DNA of 64,000 nucleotides from Shewanella sp. HN-41 (GCF_000217915.1 NZ_AFOZ01000014.1:496001-560000); one strand, 5' to 3'. Counted from the stretch's first letter, positions 18,011 to 27,668 are shown. The notes: generated from the letters alone by a model not told the origin. Program-made: numbers and translations.

Positions 18011-18627
18011 TATTGTGCATTCCCGCCGGTTAACACGCCTTGGGCTTGCATTGCGGCTAAGAGTTGTACTAGGGCTTTGCCGCGATGGCTTAAGGCATTT
18101 TTCTCGTTGCTGCTCAGCTCTGCCGCGCTACATGGATAATTTTCAGGGATAAAAATTGGATCGTAACCATGGCCATTGTCGCCGCGTTGTTCGTAGCCAA
18201 TTTGCCCTTCCCAGGAGGCTTGGCAAATAATCGGGGTGGGATCTTTGGCGTGGCGCATATACACCAATACACATTGGAATCTGGCTGTGCGAGGGGCAGG
18301 ACTGTCTTTTAATGTTTCAAGCAACTTCAGCACATTATCTTGATCTTTGGCGGCTTCACCTGCGTAGCGAGCCGAATAAATACCTGGAGCGCCTTGGAGT
18401 AAGTCCACTTCTAGGCCTGAGTCGTCCGCAATCGCGGCAAGGCCGGTGATTTGAGCCGCGTGCCTTGCCTTGATAATGGCGTTTTCCACAAAGGTAGTGC
18501 CCGTTTCCTCGACGTCACTGACGTTAAATTGGTTCTGCGGCAGCACTTTTACACCATAAGTGGCTAGCATTTGATCAAATTCGGCGAGTTTACCTTTGTT
18601 ACCACTGGCGAGGACAATCTGTTGCAT
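18010..18627 (-). CDS. rdgB: XTP/dITP diphosphatase RdgB
   Basis: A 205-residue house-cleaning pyrophosphatase that hydrolyses non-canonical purine triphosphates (dITP, XTP). ASGNKGKLAEF at the N-terminus, DDSGLEVDLLQGAPGIYSARYAG in the middle and GYDPIF with SHRGKAL near the end are the substrate-binding blocks. Length is normal for the family. First gene of the rdgB-hemW pair. Confidence 0.95.
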   Translation of the reverse strand: MQQIVLASGNKGKLAEFDQMLATYGVKVLPQNQFNVSDVEETGTTFVENAIIKARHAAQITGLAAIADDSGLEVDLLQGAPGIYSARYAGEAAKDQDNVLKLLETLKDSPAPRTARFQCVLVYMRHAKDPTPIICQASWEGQIGYEQRGDNGHGYDPIFIPENYPCSAAELSSNEKNALSHRGKALVQLLAAMQAQGVLTGGNAQ

Positions 18628-18750
18628 GGAACACCTATATCATTGGGGCGACTTATACTGCGGCAATGATACCCAAGCTCAGGGTTAAAGGACAGCGAAA
18701 GGGGCCGGACGATGTGGTTTTACATCGCCCGAATAGGGATTGTTGAGGTG

Positions 18751-19185
18751 CTATTCGACGTAAAATTTTTGTTTAAACTGCAGGTTGGTATTGAGTTCAT
18801 TACCGTGTTTGATGGCGATATTGAAGTTGATCTCTTGATCGTCTCGGTAAGGCACTTCTGCAATGTAATAAATAGCATTACCTTCGCGGATTTCTCTAAA
18901 TTTCAAATCAATACGTGCATCTAACAGGTTATTAGCTACGCCTGTAATGTCAACGGGAACCGCTGGTGAGTCCGTTGCACTCGTATCTAATACGGCGATA
19001 TTGATGATCCCCGTATAGCTGCTGCGTTCGATGCCGTAGGACTTAGCTATGCTAGGAGTTAAAAATGTGCTGCCTAATGCCATGTAATGAATATCAAAAT
19101 TACCGACAGTTTCTTTTTGTTCGGCGTTTGCTACGCCGCATAGACTTGCGGTTAACGCAAGCAGTAAGAGGAGGTGACGAAACAT
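18751..19185 (-). CDS. DUF4426 periplasmic protein
   Basis: A 144-residue secreted protein with signal peptide ending GVANA-E (about residue 21). The mature part starts with NFDIHYMALGSTFLTP, the DUF4426 signature. A GAGGAGG site lies just before the ATG. It sits between rdgB and the yggU-yggT genes, the same place as in Vibrio and other relatives. No known function. Confidence 0.88.
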   Translation of the reverse strand: MFRHLLLLLALTASLCGVANAEQKETVGNFDIHYMALGSTFLTPSIAKSYGIERSSYTGIINIAVLDTSATDSPAVPVDITGVANNLLDARIDLKFREIREGNAIYYIAEVPYRDDQEINFNIAIKHGNELNTNLQFKQKFYVE

Positions 19186-19220
19186 GATTGGATACCTTCA
19201 TATTAGTGGAGTCTTGAGTA

Positions 19221-19485
19221 TATACCCAAGCTACTTCAAGATACGAGTTTCAGGGCGCCTAGGGTGCTTCAATTCAAGGCGTATCAATGACAGAATGTCG
19301 ACTACCTTTTGAATTGATGCAACACGGAAGTGGAGTGCCTAGGCGCTCCGTCCCGGTGGGTTTTAACGCACTTTTATGTCGTGCTGGCTATTTTTAACTT
19401 AGCCCACTAAGTCTGCTAATAGCCGCCCTGCCTAAAGTGCGTTAAATTCCCGCTGAATCCTGCATCTTGAGGTTGTTTGGGTATA
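19221..19485. repeat. MITE-like structured repeat with terminal inverted repeats
   Basis: The first 24 nt (TATACCCAAGCTACTTCAAG...) match the reverse complement of the last 24 nt at 20 positions. A TA flanks each side of the TACCCAA core, consistent with a TA target. Inside are two large arms. GCGCCTAGG (19255-19263) pairs with CCTAGGCGC (19338-19346), and TTTAACGCACTTT (19362-19374) pairs with AAAGTGCGTTAAA (19434-19446). GGCTATT/AATAGCC (19386-19392/19418-19424) nests in the latter. No coding capacity. It fills most of the gap between yggU and DUF4426. Confidence 0.75.
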
Positions 19486-19533
19486 CAGGGCCTATGGCTT
19501 CCAAAGGAATTTTTTACTAATACATATTCGCGC

Positions 19534-19824
19534 TTATTCAATCAAGGCATTGACTTCGGGTGGAATAAGTTTTGGTGCAATAATGCGAACTTGTTTGTGG
19601 CGGCCAAGTTCACCCTTTAGGATGTGAACATCACTTTTAGGGACTTTAAACGCTTTAGCTAAATACTTGCTCAAGTGCGCATTGGCCTTACCATCGATGG
19701 GCGGTGCTGTGATGGCAACTTTGAGCTCATCGCCATGCAGCCCCACTATTTGATCTCGACTCGCCTTAGGTTGAATATACAGATTAAGCAGCAAGTCGCC
19801 TTGCTGCAAAATAATAGCACTCAT
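19534..19824 (-). CDS. yggU: YggU family (DUF167) protein
   Basis: A 96-residue protein covering the DUF167 fold: [16 protein letters not shown] near the start, [12 protein letters not shown] in the middle and [16 protein letters not shown] near the end. The ATG at 19824 overlaps the yggT stop by one base (TGATG), so it is coupled to yggT. Function in the cell is not established. The yggS-proC-yggT-yggU order is classical. Confidence 0.92.
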   Translation of the reverse strand: MSAIILQQGDLLLNLYIQPKASRDQIVGLHGDELKVAITAPPIDGKANAHLSKYLAKAFKVPKSDVHILKGELGRHKQVRIIAPKLIPPEVNALIE

Positions 19825-20372
19825 CAAATGATTGCCCAGTAAGGGACATATTGAGCGAGCAGCATGTTGATGAAGTTCATGCCAATAATAACAACCATTA
19901 CGGACAAATCTAACCCGCCGATAGGGGGGATAATACGCCTAACGGGGGCTAAAACAGGCTCTGTTAGTTGGTCCATAATCATCACTATGGGGTTATAGCC
20001 TTGATTAAACCAGCTTAAAATGGCGCGAATGATCAGCATCCAAAAGAGCAGTACTCCCGCTTTTTTTACCACAGACACTAAGGCAAATACGAGAAACAGC
20101 AGAATATCAAATCCACCACCAGCAATAAGGCTTATTAGCAATAATTTTGCGATAACAACGAGTAGGGCGAGCACGAAAGAGGCGGTATCGAATCTCCCCA
20201 CAGAAGGGAGCACTCGGCGCATCGGCGCGATAAGGGGGTGGGTGGCCTTTACGATAAACTGACTGAAAGGATTGTAAAAGTCGGCTCTAGCCAATTGTAG
20301 CCAGATCCGCAATATCACCACCATTAAATACAAATCAAAGAATGTGTTGATTAAAAAGGTTAATGCATTCAT
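19822..20372 (-). CDS. yggT: YggT family membrane protein
   Basis: A 182-residue inner-membrane protein made of two YGGT repeats, each with a hydrophobic pair and the motif [23 protein letters not shown] or its second copy [15 protein letters not shown]. About four to five membrane segments are visible. Coding ends at the TGA at 19824-19826. Gene order places it between proC and yggU. Proposed roles in potassium or osmotic homeostasis in relatives are not evident from the sequence. Confidence 0.9.
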
Positions 20373-20415
20373 CGATATTTCTGCCTATGTGAGTTCGATA
20401 AAAAAAGCGTTAAAG

Positions 20416-21234
20416 CTAAAATGTTGCAGCCATTTCCTCTGCACGGTTAATGCAATTTTCCATGGCTTTTTTCACTAATCCCCGCATATCGGCGGCCTCA
20501 AATGTCGCAATGGCTTGGGCAGTGGTTCCGCCCTTTGATGTGACATTTTCCCTTAGATTACCAAGAGTAAGATTCGGGTTTTGTTTGGCCATCATAGCAG
20601 CGCCGAGGGCTGCTTGCTGTACTAAACTTCTGGCTTTTGCTTCATCCATTCCCATTTGTTTACCCGCATCTATCATAGACTCCATCAGCAGGAAGAAATA
20701 AGCAGGCGAACTGCCAGCCAGTGCGATCACTTTATTAATATCCGCTTCTTCATTCACCCAGACGATGTCGCCACCGCTTGACATGAGACGCTCACAGATG
20801 GCTTTTTGCTCTGCAGACAGGGATTGAGGTGCAAAGAGCCCTGTCATACCAACCCCTATTTGCATTGGGGTATTCGGCATTGCGCGGATAAGGGTAACGG
20901 ACTGCGCGAGGTATTCGCTATAACGGCTCGCCTTAATGCCTGCTGCAATAGTGATGACTAACTTCTGTGATAGATCCACCGTCTGTAAGGCTTCACATAC
21001 TTGCTGCATCAACTGCGGTTTCACTGATAACACTATGACATCGGCATTTTTGGCGGCGATTAAATTATCTTGAGAAACTAAAACCCCAAAATCGGCCTCG
21101 AGTGCATCTAACTTACCTTGGCTTGGATTTGTGGCTTGAACAAGCCTTGCGGGATAGCCACTGCGGATTAAGCCACTAATGATGCTGCGGGTCATATTAC
21201 CTGCGCCGATAAAGCAGATTTTCTGTTGATCCAT
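20416..21234 (-). CDS. proC: Pyrroline-5-carboxylate reductase
   Basis: A 272-residue enzyme for the last step of proline synthesis. The NADP-binding start FIGAGNMTRSIISGL is intact. The conserved C-terminal block LRENVTSKGGTTAQAI is the substrate site. Length is normal. It follows yggS after 164 nt and precedes yggT after 43 nt on the same strand. Confidence 0.96.
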   Translation of the reverse strand: MDQQKICFIGAGNMTRSIISGLIRSGYPARLVQATNPSQGKLDALEADFGVLVSQDNLIAAKNADVIVLSVKPQLMQQVCEALQTVDLSQKLVITIAAGIKASRYSEYLAQSVTLIRAMPNTPMQIGVGMTGLFAPQSLSAEQKAICERLMSSGGDIVWVNEEADINKVIALAGSSPAYFFLLMESMIDAGKQMGMDEAKARSLVQQAALGAAMMAKQNPNLTLGNLRENVTSKGGTTAQAIATFEAADMRGLVKKAMENCINRAEEMAATF

Positions 21235-21398
21235 GTGATTCTCGTTTGTTGATTAATCGCTTAATGTTGTTTTTGTTTGCCATTAAGCGATAGAGCCCTA
21301 ATGGGAGTATATTAAGTGAGTCTTACTACAGTATTTGGGCGCTAGGTTGTAAAAACAAGGCTAGCAGCCGAGTTGATTGTCCTAAGCTATCTACGGCA

Positions 21399-22097
21399 TC
21401 AGGCTGAATAATCGCGTTCACCAAAGATTGCACTCCCAATGCGTACCATAGTCGAGCCGCAGGTTATCGCTGTGTCGAGGTCATTGCTCATGCCCATTGA
21501 GAGAGTATCAATATGGGGATAATGGTGCTTTAACTCTTCAAATAATTCTTTTAGCTTAGTGAATTCTTGCACTTGTAGCGCTGAGTTTTCTGTTGCTGTG
21601 GGAATGGCCATCAATCCCCTGAGGGTTAAGTTAGGGAGCTGGGTGATTAATTGTGCGAGCGGCAACATTTGTTCGGCATCTATGCCTGATTTGGTCGATT
21701 CATTACTGATATTGATTTGAATACACACATTAAGTGGTGCCATTGAGATAGGACGTTGCTCATTGAGGCGTAGGGCGATTTTGTCCCGTGATACCGTGTG
21801 CATCCAGTCAAAATATTGGGCGACGATATTGGTTTTATTCGATTGTAGTGGTCCAATAAAATGCCACTCAATATCGGGATAGCTTTCCTTCAATTCGAGA
21901 ATTTTTGCCATCCCCTCTTGGACATAGTTTTCACCAAAGTCACGTTGTCCGGCATGATAGGCTGCTATAATGTCTTCAATGGGTTTGGTCTTGCTGACTG
22001 CAAGTAAACGAATGCTGTTAGGTAGGCGTGCACATTTTTGCGCCGCTTGCGCGATCCTATGCTGGGCGATTGCGAGTCTGTCTGCTATTGTTGTCAT
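21399..22097 (-). CDS. yggS: PLP homeostasis protein YggS
   Basis: A 232-residue PLPBP/YggS protein, a single-domain alanine-racemase fold that carries pyridoxal phosphate. The PLP lysine is in LLAVSKTKP (about residue 36). GENYVQEG, WHFIGPLQSNK and LSMGMSNDLDTAI are the other family motifs. It buffers free PLP rather than catalysing a reaction. Divergent from pilT with 35 nt between starts. Confidence 0.95.
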   Translation of the reverse strand: MTTIADRLAIAQHRIAQAAQKCARLPNSIRLLAVSKTKPIEDIIAAYHAGQRDFGENYVQEGMAKILELKESYPDIEWHFIGPLQSNKTNIVAQYFDWMHTVSRDKIALRLNEQRPISMAPLNVCIQINISNESTKSGIDAEQMLPLAQLITQLPNLTLRGLMAIPTATENSALQVQEFTKLKELFEELKHHYPHIDTLSMGMSNDLDTAITCGSTMVRIGSAIFGERDYSA

Positions 22098-22132
22098 GAT
22101 GTAATTATCTGGTTGCTAGGATATCCCAAACT

Positions 22133-23170
22133 ATGGAAATCACTGAGTTATTAGCCTTTAGTGTAAAACACAAAGCCTCGGATCTACACCTCTCTGCAGG
22201 GATATCTCCCATGATCCGTGTCGACGGTGAAGTGAGAAAAATTAACCTGCCGGCGCTCGATCATCAGGGCGTACACAGTTTAGTGTACGATATTATGAAT
22301 GATAAACAGCGCAAGGACTATGAAGAGCATTTAGAAATCGACTTTTCCTTCGAAGTCCCTAATTTAGCCCGTTTCCGGGTGAACGCATTTAATCAATCCC
22401 GCGGCGCTGCGGCGGTTTTTCGTACCATTCCCAGCGAGATTTTGTCACTCGAGCAGCTAGGTGCTCCCGAGATTTTTAAAAAAATCTCTAGTTTTCCCAG
22501 AGGGTTAGTCTTAGTTACTGGGCCTACAGGTTCGGGTAAGAGTACCACACTTGCGGCCATGGTGGATTACATCAATGAAAACCGCCATGACCATATCTTA
22601 ACGATTGAAGATCCTATCGAATTCGTTCACCAAAATAAGCAATGCCTGATCAACCAGCGGGAAGTTCACCGCCATACCCACAGTTTTAATGCCGCACTGC
22701 GCAGTGCACTGCGTGAGGACCCCGACGTGATCCTCGTCGGCGAGATGCGAGATCTTGAAACGATTCGCCTTGCGATGACCGCTGCCGAAACTGGCCACTT
22801 AGTCTTTGGTACTTTGCATACTACCTCGGCAGCTAAAACCATCGACCGTGTGGTTGACGTATTCCCTGCCGGTGAGAAAGACATGGTGCGCACTATGCTA
22901 TCAGAGTCATTACAGGCGGTTATTTCACAAACGCTGATTAAAAAAATCGGTGGTGGCCGTGTGGCCGCCCACGAAATTATGATGGGCACGCCTGCGATTC
23001 GTAACTTAATCCGCGAAGATAAAGTGGCGCAAATGTACTCGGCAATTCAAACGGGTATGGCCCACGGGATGCAAACATTGGAACAATGTTTACAGAATCT
23101 AGTCAACCGCGGCCTCATCACCCGTGAGGACGCTATGTCTAAGAGTTCAAACAAACAAGCGACATTTTAA
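22133..23170 (+). CDS. pilT: Type IV pilus retraction ATPase PilT
   Basis: A 345-residue hexameric ATPase that powers pilus retraction. Walker A GPTGSGKST is at about residues 129-137, the Asp box is in LTIEDPIEF, Walker B in DVILVGEMRD and the His box in GHLVFGTLHTTSA. The AIRNLIRE motif required for retraction is present. It is followed by pilU after 9 nt. Confidence 0.97.
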   Translation: MEITELLAFSVKHKASDLHLSAGISPMIRVDGEVRKINLPALDHQGVHSLVYDIMNDKQRKDYEEHLEIDFSFEVPNLARFRVNAFNQSRGAAAVFRTIPSEILSLEQLGAPEIFKKISSFPRGLVLVTGPTGSGKSTTLAAMVDYINENRHDHILTIEDPIEFVHQNKQCLINQREVHRHTHSFNAALRSALREDPDVILVGEMRDLETIRLAMTAAETGHLVFGTLHTTSAAKTIDRVVDVFPAGEKDMVRTMLSESLQAVISQTLIKKIGGGRVAAHEIMMGTPAIRNLIREDKVAQMYSAIQTGMAHGMQTLEQCLQNLVNRGLITREDAMSKSSNKQATF

Positions 23171-23179
23171 GGATTTATG

Positions 23180-24292
23180 ATGGATGTGCGTCCGTTTTTA
23201 AAAGTCATCGTTGAGCGAAAAGCCTCGGATTTGTTTATTACCGCAGGCTTTCCGCCGAGCGCGAAAATAGATGGTGAGTTACGCCCCCTCGCTGAGAGTG
23301 CATTTACGCCTGCGCAGTCCTTGGACTTTGTTGAGTCCCTGATGACGGAAGCGCAAAAGAAAGAGTTTCATACTAGCCGTGAATGTAACTTTGCCTTTGC
23401 AGCAAAGGAACTTGGACGTTTCCGGGTGAGTGCTTTTTGGCAGCGGGAATCCCCGGGTTGTGTCATGCGCCGAATCGAGACAAAAATCCCTGAAGTGGAT
23501 GATTTAAAACTTCCGCCGATTCTTAAAGATCTTGTCATGAGTAAGCGTGGGTTGATCATCATGGTGGGTGGTACTGGTACGGGTAAATCAACCTCGCTTG
23601 CCGCTTTAGTCGGTTACCGTAACGCCCATGCCCGTGGTCATATTTTGACCATTGAGGACCCTGTTGAATTTGTTCATGATCATCGAAAAAGTATCATTAC
23701 CCAGCGTGAAGTTGGGATTGATACAGAGTCTTTTGATGCGGCACTAAAAAGTTCACTTCGCCAGGCTCCCGATGTGATCTTGATTGGTGAGATCCGTACT
23801 CAAGAAACCATGGAATTTGCCCTCTCGTTTGCCGAGACCGGCCACCTTTGTATGGCTACCTTGCATGCGAACAACGCTAACCAAGCACTCGATCGGATCA
23901 TGCATTTAGTACCCGAGAGTAAACATCAGCAGTTACTGTTCGATTTATCCTTGAATTTGCGTGGCATTGTGGCGCAGCAACTGATCCCTAAAGTCGATGG
24001 GACTGGGCGACGAGCAGCCATTGAGGTGTTAATTAACACCCCTAGGGTGGCGAGTTTAATTGCCAAAAATGAGCTGCATTTACTGAAAGAAACCATGGCC
24101 AAATCGAATGAGCAAGGTATGCAGACATTCGATCAGGCTCTGTTAAAACTCTATGTCGATGGTGAGATTAGTTATGCCGATGCCCTGCACCATGCCGACT
24201 CACCTAACGATTTACGCTTGATGATTAAGCTGCAAAATAAAGAACCTAACAGTTCAAGCTTTATGGAAGGTGTCACTTTGGATATGGATTAA
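23180..24292 (+). CDS. pilU: PilT-like accessory retraction ATPase PilU
   Basis: A 370-residue PilT paralogue that assists retraction. Walker A is GGTGTGKST (about residue 131), the Asp box LTIEDPVEF, Walker B DVILIGEIRT, His box GHLCMATLHANN. Two adjacent ATG codons (23177 and 23180) exist. The second has the better spacing to AAGGAT. Cotranscribed with pilT; ends at a terminator. Confidence 0.95.
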   Translation: MDVRPFLKVIVERKASDLFITAGFPPSAKIDGELRPLAESAFTPAQSLDFVESLMTEAQKKEFHTSRECNFAFAAKELGRFRVSAFWQRESPGCVMRRIETKIPEVDDLKLPPILKDLVMSKRGLIIMVGGTGTGKSTSLAALVGYRNAHARGHILTIEDPVEFVHDHRKSIITQREVGIDTESFDAALKSSLRQAPDVILIGEIRTQETMEFALSFAETGHLCMATLHANNANQALDRIMHLVPESKHQQLLFDLSLNLRGIVAQQLIPKVDGTGRRAAIEVLINTPRVASLIAKNELHLLKETMAKSNEQGMQTFDQALLKLYVDGEISYADALHHADSPNDLRLMIKLQNKEPNSSSFMEGVTLDMD

Positions 24293-24310
24293 TCAGAGTT
24301 TAATCCGCTA

Positions 24311-24338
24311 AGCAGCTCTTTATGGGCTGCTTTTTGTT
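24311..24338 (+). terminator. Terminator after pilU
   Basis: AGCAGC stem pairs with GCTGCT across a short loop, followed by TTTTTG. It begins 18 nt after the pilU stop. Confidence 0.8.
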
Positions 24339-24474
24339 TATGTTTTCAGATTATCGCTCGGCTCAATCGGTTCTACCTCATCGCTATGTTGTCGTTAACC
24401 ATAGCTTTTATTTTTAAATTTAATATGATCTTTACTTAGCGGCTGTGCGTAATGCACTGGTAAAGGAGAGAGTA

Positions 24475-25014
24475 ATGCATAAATTCACCCTAGCACTAAC
24501 GGCAATGACAAGCTTATTGAGTGTCCATGCCATGGCGGTAACTTGTCCAAGCTATCTTGATCTGAACGTGCGTAAATTACACTCAGAAGAGCAGATTAAT
24601 CTATGTGAATTAACCCAAGGTAAGCCTGTGCTTATTGTTAATACCGCCAGTAACTGCGGTTATACCCCGCAGTTTAAAGCTCTCGAAGCACTCCATAAAG
24701 AGTATAAAGACAAAGGCTTAGTCGTGATTGGTTTCCCGTCAGATGATTTTTTCCAAGAGGAAAATGACGAAAAAGACACGGCTAAAGTGTGTTATATCAA
24801 CTATGGCGTGACTTTCACTATGTTAGCGACCTCAGCCGTTCGGGGAAGCGATGCGAATAGTGTTTTCAAATATTTAGCCGAAAAAACCGGATCGCCAAAA
24901 TGGAACTTCTATAAGTATGTTGTCAGCGGCGATGGCACCGTTGTTCAGCAATTTAATTCTAAGGTTAAGCCAGATAGTACTGAACTTAAGCAGGCAATCG
25001 AATCGGTTCTATAA
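24475..25014 (+). CDS. Secreted glutathione peroxidase-like protein with a divergent active site
   Basis: A 179-residue thioredoxin-fold peroxidase with a signal peptide (SVHAMA-V, about residues 16-22). The peroxidatic Cys is in NTASNCGYTPQF. The usual FPCNQFGxQE block reads FPSDDFFQEEN, so the catalytic-tetrad Gln is replaced by Asp and its neighbour Cys by Ser. A Cys in AKVCYINYGVTF remains and could resolve the disulfide. WNFYKY is kept. AAGGAGAG precedes the ATG. Probably a periplasmic thiol peroxidase. Confidence 0.87.
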   Translation: MHKFTLALTAMTSLLSVHAMAVTCPSYLDLNVRKLHSEEQINLCELTQGKPVLIVNTASNCGYTPQFKALEALHKEYKDKGLVVIGFPSDDFFQEENDEKDTAKVCYINYGVTFTMLATSAVRGSDANSVFKYLAEKTGSPKWNFYKYVVSGDGTVVQQFNSKVKPDSTELKQAIESVL

Positions 25015-25066
25015 TGGTGTCGCCATCATAAATTAGTCACTCATTAACATGTATTAAGAGGCTGTT

Positions 25067-26080
25067 TTGACAAAATTTTTAGGGATTTCTAAAGAAAGTG
25101 GTCATGCTAAGCGGGGTAAGGTTGGTGTGCTGCTATTAAATTTAGGGACACCGGATGCGCCCACAGCATCTGCTGTAAGACGTTACCTCGCGGAGTTTTT
25201 GTCTGATCCCCGAGTGGTTGAAATTCCTAAATTGATTTGGATGCTGATCCTACATGGGATAGTGCTGCGAGTACGCCCAGCCAAATCCGCTGCACTGTAC
25301 CAAAAAGTCTGGACAGAAGCGGGTTCACCTCTGATGGACATAAGCCTACGGCAAACGGCAAAATTGGCGGATAAATTAGCGAGCGATGGTCAAGAGGTTG
25401 TTGTCAATTTAGCGATGCGTTATGGAAACCCTTCGGTAGCAAGCACTTTGCAGCAAATGCATCGTAATGGTGTCGATAAACTTGTTGTGTTACCTCTATA
25501 TCCGCAATATGCGGCGCCAACGACGGGATCCGCCTTCGATGCCATAGCAACAGAATTATCCCAGTGGCGTTATATTCCATCTCTGCACTTTATTAATACC
25601 TACCATGACAATCCTGATTTTATTACTGCACTTGCCGATAGCATTCGGGCCGATTTCGATGCCTATGGCAAACCCCAGAAGTTAGTACTGTCTTACCATG
25701 GAATGCCTGAGCGAAATCTGCATTTAGGCGATCCCTATTATTGTTTTTGCATGAAAACCACCGCATTAGTGACGGAAAGACTAGGCTTGAGCCAAGACGA
25801 ATTTGTGATGACATTCCAATCCCGCTTCGGCAAGGCAACATGGTTACAACCCTATACTGATGCCACAATCAAAGCTCTGCCGAGTGAGGGGATACGGGAT
25901 GTGGCGATAGTCTGTCCCGCATTTAGTGCTGATTGTTTAGAGACCTTAGAAGAGATAGTGGGTGAGAACGGCCATATTTTTGCGAAGGCGGGGGGGGATA
26001 AGTTCCGCTATATTCCCGCGTTGAATGACAGTGATGCACATGTGGCTATGATGGCAAACTTAGTGAAGCCGTATTTATAG
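25067..26080 (+). CDS. hemH: Ferrochelatase HemH
   Basis: A 337-residue enzyme that inserts ferrous iron into protoporphyrin IX. LLLNLGTPDAPT near the start, the metal-site His in LSYHGMPERN and the Glu-rich ETLEEI block are present. The two Cys in YYCFCMKT are of the type that bind a cluster in some ferrochelatases, but that is not certain. The start is a TTG at 25067 after AAGAGG; no ATG fits the conserved N-terminus. Shewanella genomes often carry a second hemH elsewhere. Confidence 0.94.
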   Translation: MTKFLGISKESGHAKRGKVGVLLLNLGTPDAPTASAVRRYLAEFLSDPRVVEIPKLIWMLILHGIVLRVRPAKSAALYQKVWTEAGSPLMDISLRQTAKLADKLASDGQEVVVNLAMRYGNPSVASTLQQMHRNGVDKLVVLPLYPQYAAPTTGSAFDAIATELSQWRYIPSLHFINTYHDNPDFITALADSIRADFDAYGKPQKLVLSYHGMPERNLHLGDPYYCFCMKTTALVTERLGLSQDEFVMTFQSRFGKATWLQPYTDATIKALPSEGIRDVAIVCPAFSADCLETLEEIVGENGHIFAKAGGDKFRYIPALNDSDAHVAMMANLVKPYL

Positions 26081-26118
26081 CCTGAAAATGTGTATGTGAA
26101 TGATGAATGTGGTGCAAT

Positions 26119-26147
26119 AAAAAGGATAGGCGAGTGACTATCCTTTT
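26119..26147. terminator. Bidirectional terminator between hemH and ruvX
   Basis: AAAAAGGATAG (26119-26129) pairs with CTATCCTTTTT, 8-nt loop, between convergent genes. Confidence 0.88.
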
Positions 26148-26161
26148 TATGTTTAAAGTCT

Positions 26162-26587
26162 TTATTGACCAAAGTGATTTTCAAAATAGCTTTCGATTAT
26201 CAGTACCGCAGAAACGGCATCGACTTGGCCTTTCGTTAAGGCTTTAAAACCTCCTAACTCAAATAATCTTGCTTTAGCATCAGTGGTCGTGAGTCTCTCG
26301 TCCTGAGTGACTATTTTTATCCCAAACTTAGCATTGATCCGGTTGGCAAACTTACGCGCCCTGTGGGTCATTTCCTGCTCAGTTCCATCCATATTAAGGG
26401 GTAACCCCACAACGACTAAATCCGGCTGCCACTCTTTAATAAGTTCGCCAATTTGGTCCCAATTGGGAATGCCATCGATAGCCTTGAGTGACAGGAGTGG
26501 TGTGGCACTGGAGGTGATTTCTTGTCCAATGGCGACACCGATACTCTTAGTGCCAAAATCAAAGCCCAAAACAGTTCTAGAATTCAT
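26162..26587 (-). CDS. ruvX: Holliday junction resolvase-like protein RuvX (YqgF)
   Basis: A 141-residue RNase H-fold nuclease. [15 protein letters not shown] carries the first acidic residue, [12 protein letters not shown] the second block, and TQDERLTT the third. YqgF is implicated in 16S rRNA 5'-end maturation. I take the ATG at 26587; a TTG three codons upstream is the only alternative. Cotranscribed with algH, 31 nt upstream. Confidence 0.94.
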   Translation of the reverse strand: MNSRTVLGFDFGTKSIGVAIGQEITSSATPLLSLKAIDGIPNWDQIGELIKEWQPDLVVVGLPLNMDGTEQEMTHRARKFANRINAKFGIKIVTQDERLTTTDAKARLFELGGFKALTKGQVDAVSAVLIIESYFENHFGQ

Positions 26588-26617
26588 AGAATACAAACTT
26601 ATTGTGATTGAAGCAGT

Positions 26618-27181
26618 TTAAGCATGACCAGCTTGAGTCGATAGTTGCCAAACGTCAAATCCGAGCGAACGGCTCGCCTGTGGCCAACGGTCTTCATGTT
26701 TAACATCAAACAACAGTGCATGGTCCGCGGGGATTGTGAGCCAAGAATTATCTGCAAGTTCTTGCTCTAGCTGATTTTTACTCCATCCAGCATAACCTAA
26801 CGTAACGAGAAATTTCTTTGGCGATCTGTCGCTGCCAATAGCGGTTAACACATCCCGTGAAGTGGTGAGCATCAGTCCTGATCCTAGATCTGTACTATTT
26901 GCCCAATAGGGTTGGGAACTATGCAATACAAAGCCACGGTCCTGTGAGACTGGGCCGCCCATGAGGACCTGTGAACTCTGGGCAAGATCGACGGAGGTCT
27001 GTTCTGCGGGTAAATCCATCTGTTCTAACAGTGAATTGACCTTAATACCCAGTGGTTTGTTAATCACTAGCCCCATCGCGCCCTTAGCGTCATGCTCGCA
27101 AAGATAGATGACAGTGCGCTCAAAATAGGTGCCATCGAGCGAAGGCATAGCGATTAAAAAATAGTTTTGCAAACTCTCCAT
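26618..27181 (-). CDS. algH: YqgE/AlgH family protein
   Basis: A 187-residue DUF179 protein. The start [15 protein letters not shown] is the family N-terminus and is preceded by CGGAG, so I shorten the 206-codon frame to the ATG at 27181. [11 protein letters not shown] and the [13 protein letters not shown] block are conserved. The algH-ruvX pair is typical of gammaproteobacteria. Biochemical activity unknown. Confidence 0.94.
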   Translation of the reverse strand: MESLQNYFLIAMPSLDGTYFERTVIYLCEHDAKGAMGLVINKPLGIKVNSLLEQMDLPAEQTSVDLAQSSQVLMGGPVSQDRGFVLHSSQPYWANSTDLGSGLMLTTSRDVLTAIGSDRSPKKFLVTLGYAGWSKNQLEQELADNSWLTIPADHALLFDVKHEDRWPQASRSLGFDVWQLSTQAGHA

Positions 27182-27274
27182 TAAAACTCCGTTCAAGCCG
27201 ATAGGCATTAACCTGAATCGCAAAATGTGTAGTGGCAAACTAACTCACAGGAGAATGGTATCTAGGTTCTCTTA

Positions 27275-27604
27275 TCAGCCGCCAGCCAATTTCACTTTAT
27301 AATTTTGCTTCTCGAGTAACAGCTTGAGCTGTTCGCGATTATCTGTTTGTACTTCAATGGTGAAGTCTTTGACTGTTCCACCACAGCCACATTGTTTCTT
27401 AAGGGTCTGTGCAAGAGCTTTCAAGGCGGATTCATCGAGCCCTAGGCCTGAAATAATCGATACCCCTTTGCCTTTACGGCCCTTACTATCTCTGTGGATC
27501 CGTACTATGCCATCTGATTCTGGTATCGCTCTTGGAGCTGGTTCGGCACTAATACGACCTTTATCAGTACTGTACACTAAGGATACATTGGGATCTGCTT
27601 TCAT
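27275..27604 (-). CDS. yciH: YciH-like SUI1/eIF1-family translation factor
   Basis: A 109-residue SUI1-fold protein. The core runs from VRIHRDSKGRKGKGVSII through GLDESALKALAQTLKKQCGCGG to VQTDNREQLKLLLEKQ. The GCGGTVKD motif is the family hallmark. YciH inhibits or proof-reads translation initiation in E. coli. It is a single gene downstream of the Fur-box gene's terminator. Confidence 0.93.
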   Translation of the reverse strand: MKADPNVSLVYSTDKGRISAEPAPRAIPESDGIVRIHRDSKGRKGKGVSIISGLGLDESALKALAQTLKKQCGCGGTVKDFTIEVQTDNREQLKLLLEKQNYKVKLAGG

Positions 27605-27668
27605 AAGTCATCTTTCATTGGAATTTATGCGGCTTAAGTTTACCAAATTCAATGGGGTTCTGGGAGGT

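Noticed and set aside
18701..18727. Terminator for DUF4426 from the CGATGT/ACATCG inverted repeat
   Set aside because: Six-base stem without T-run on the minus strand; too weak.
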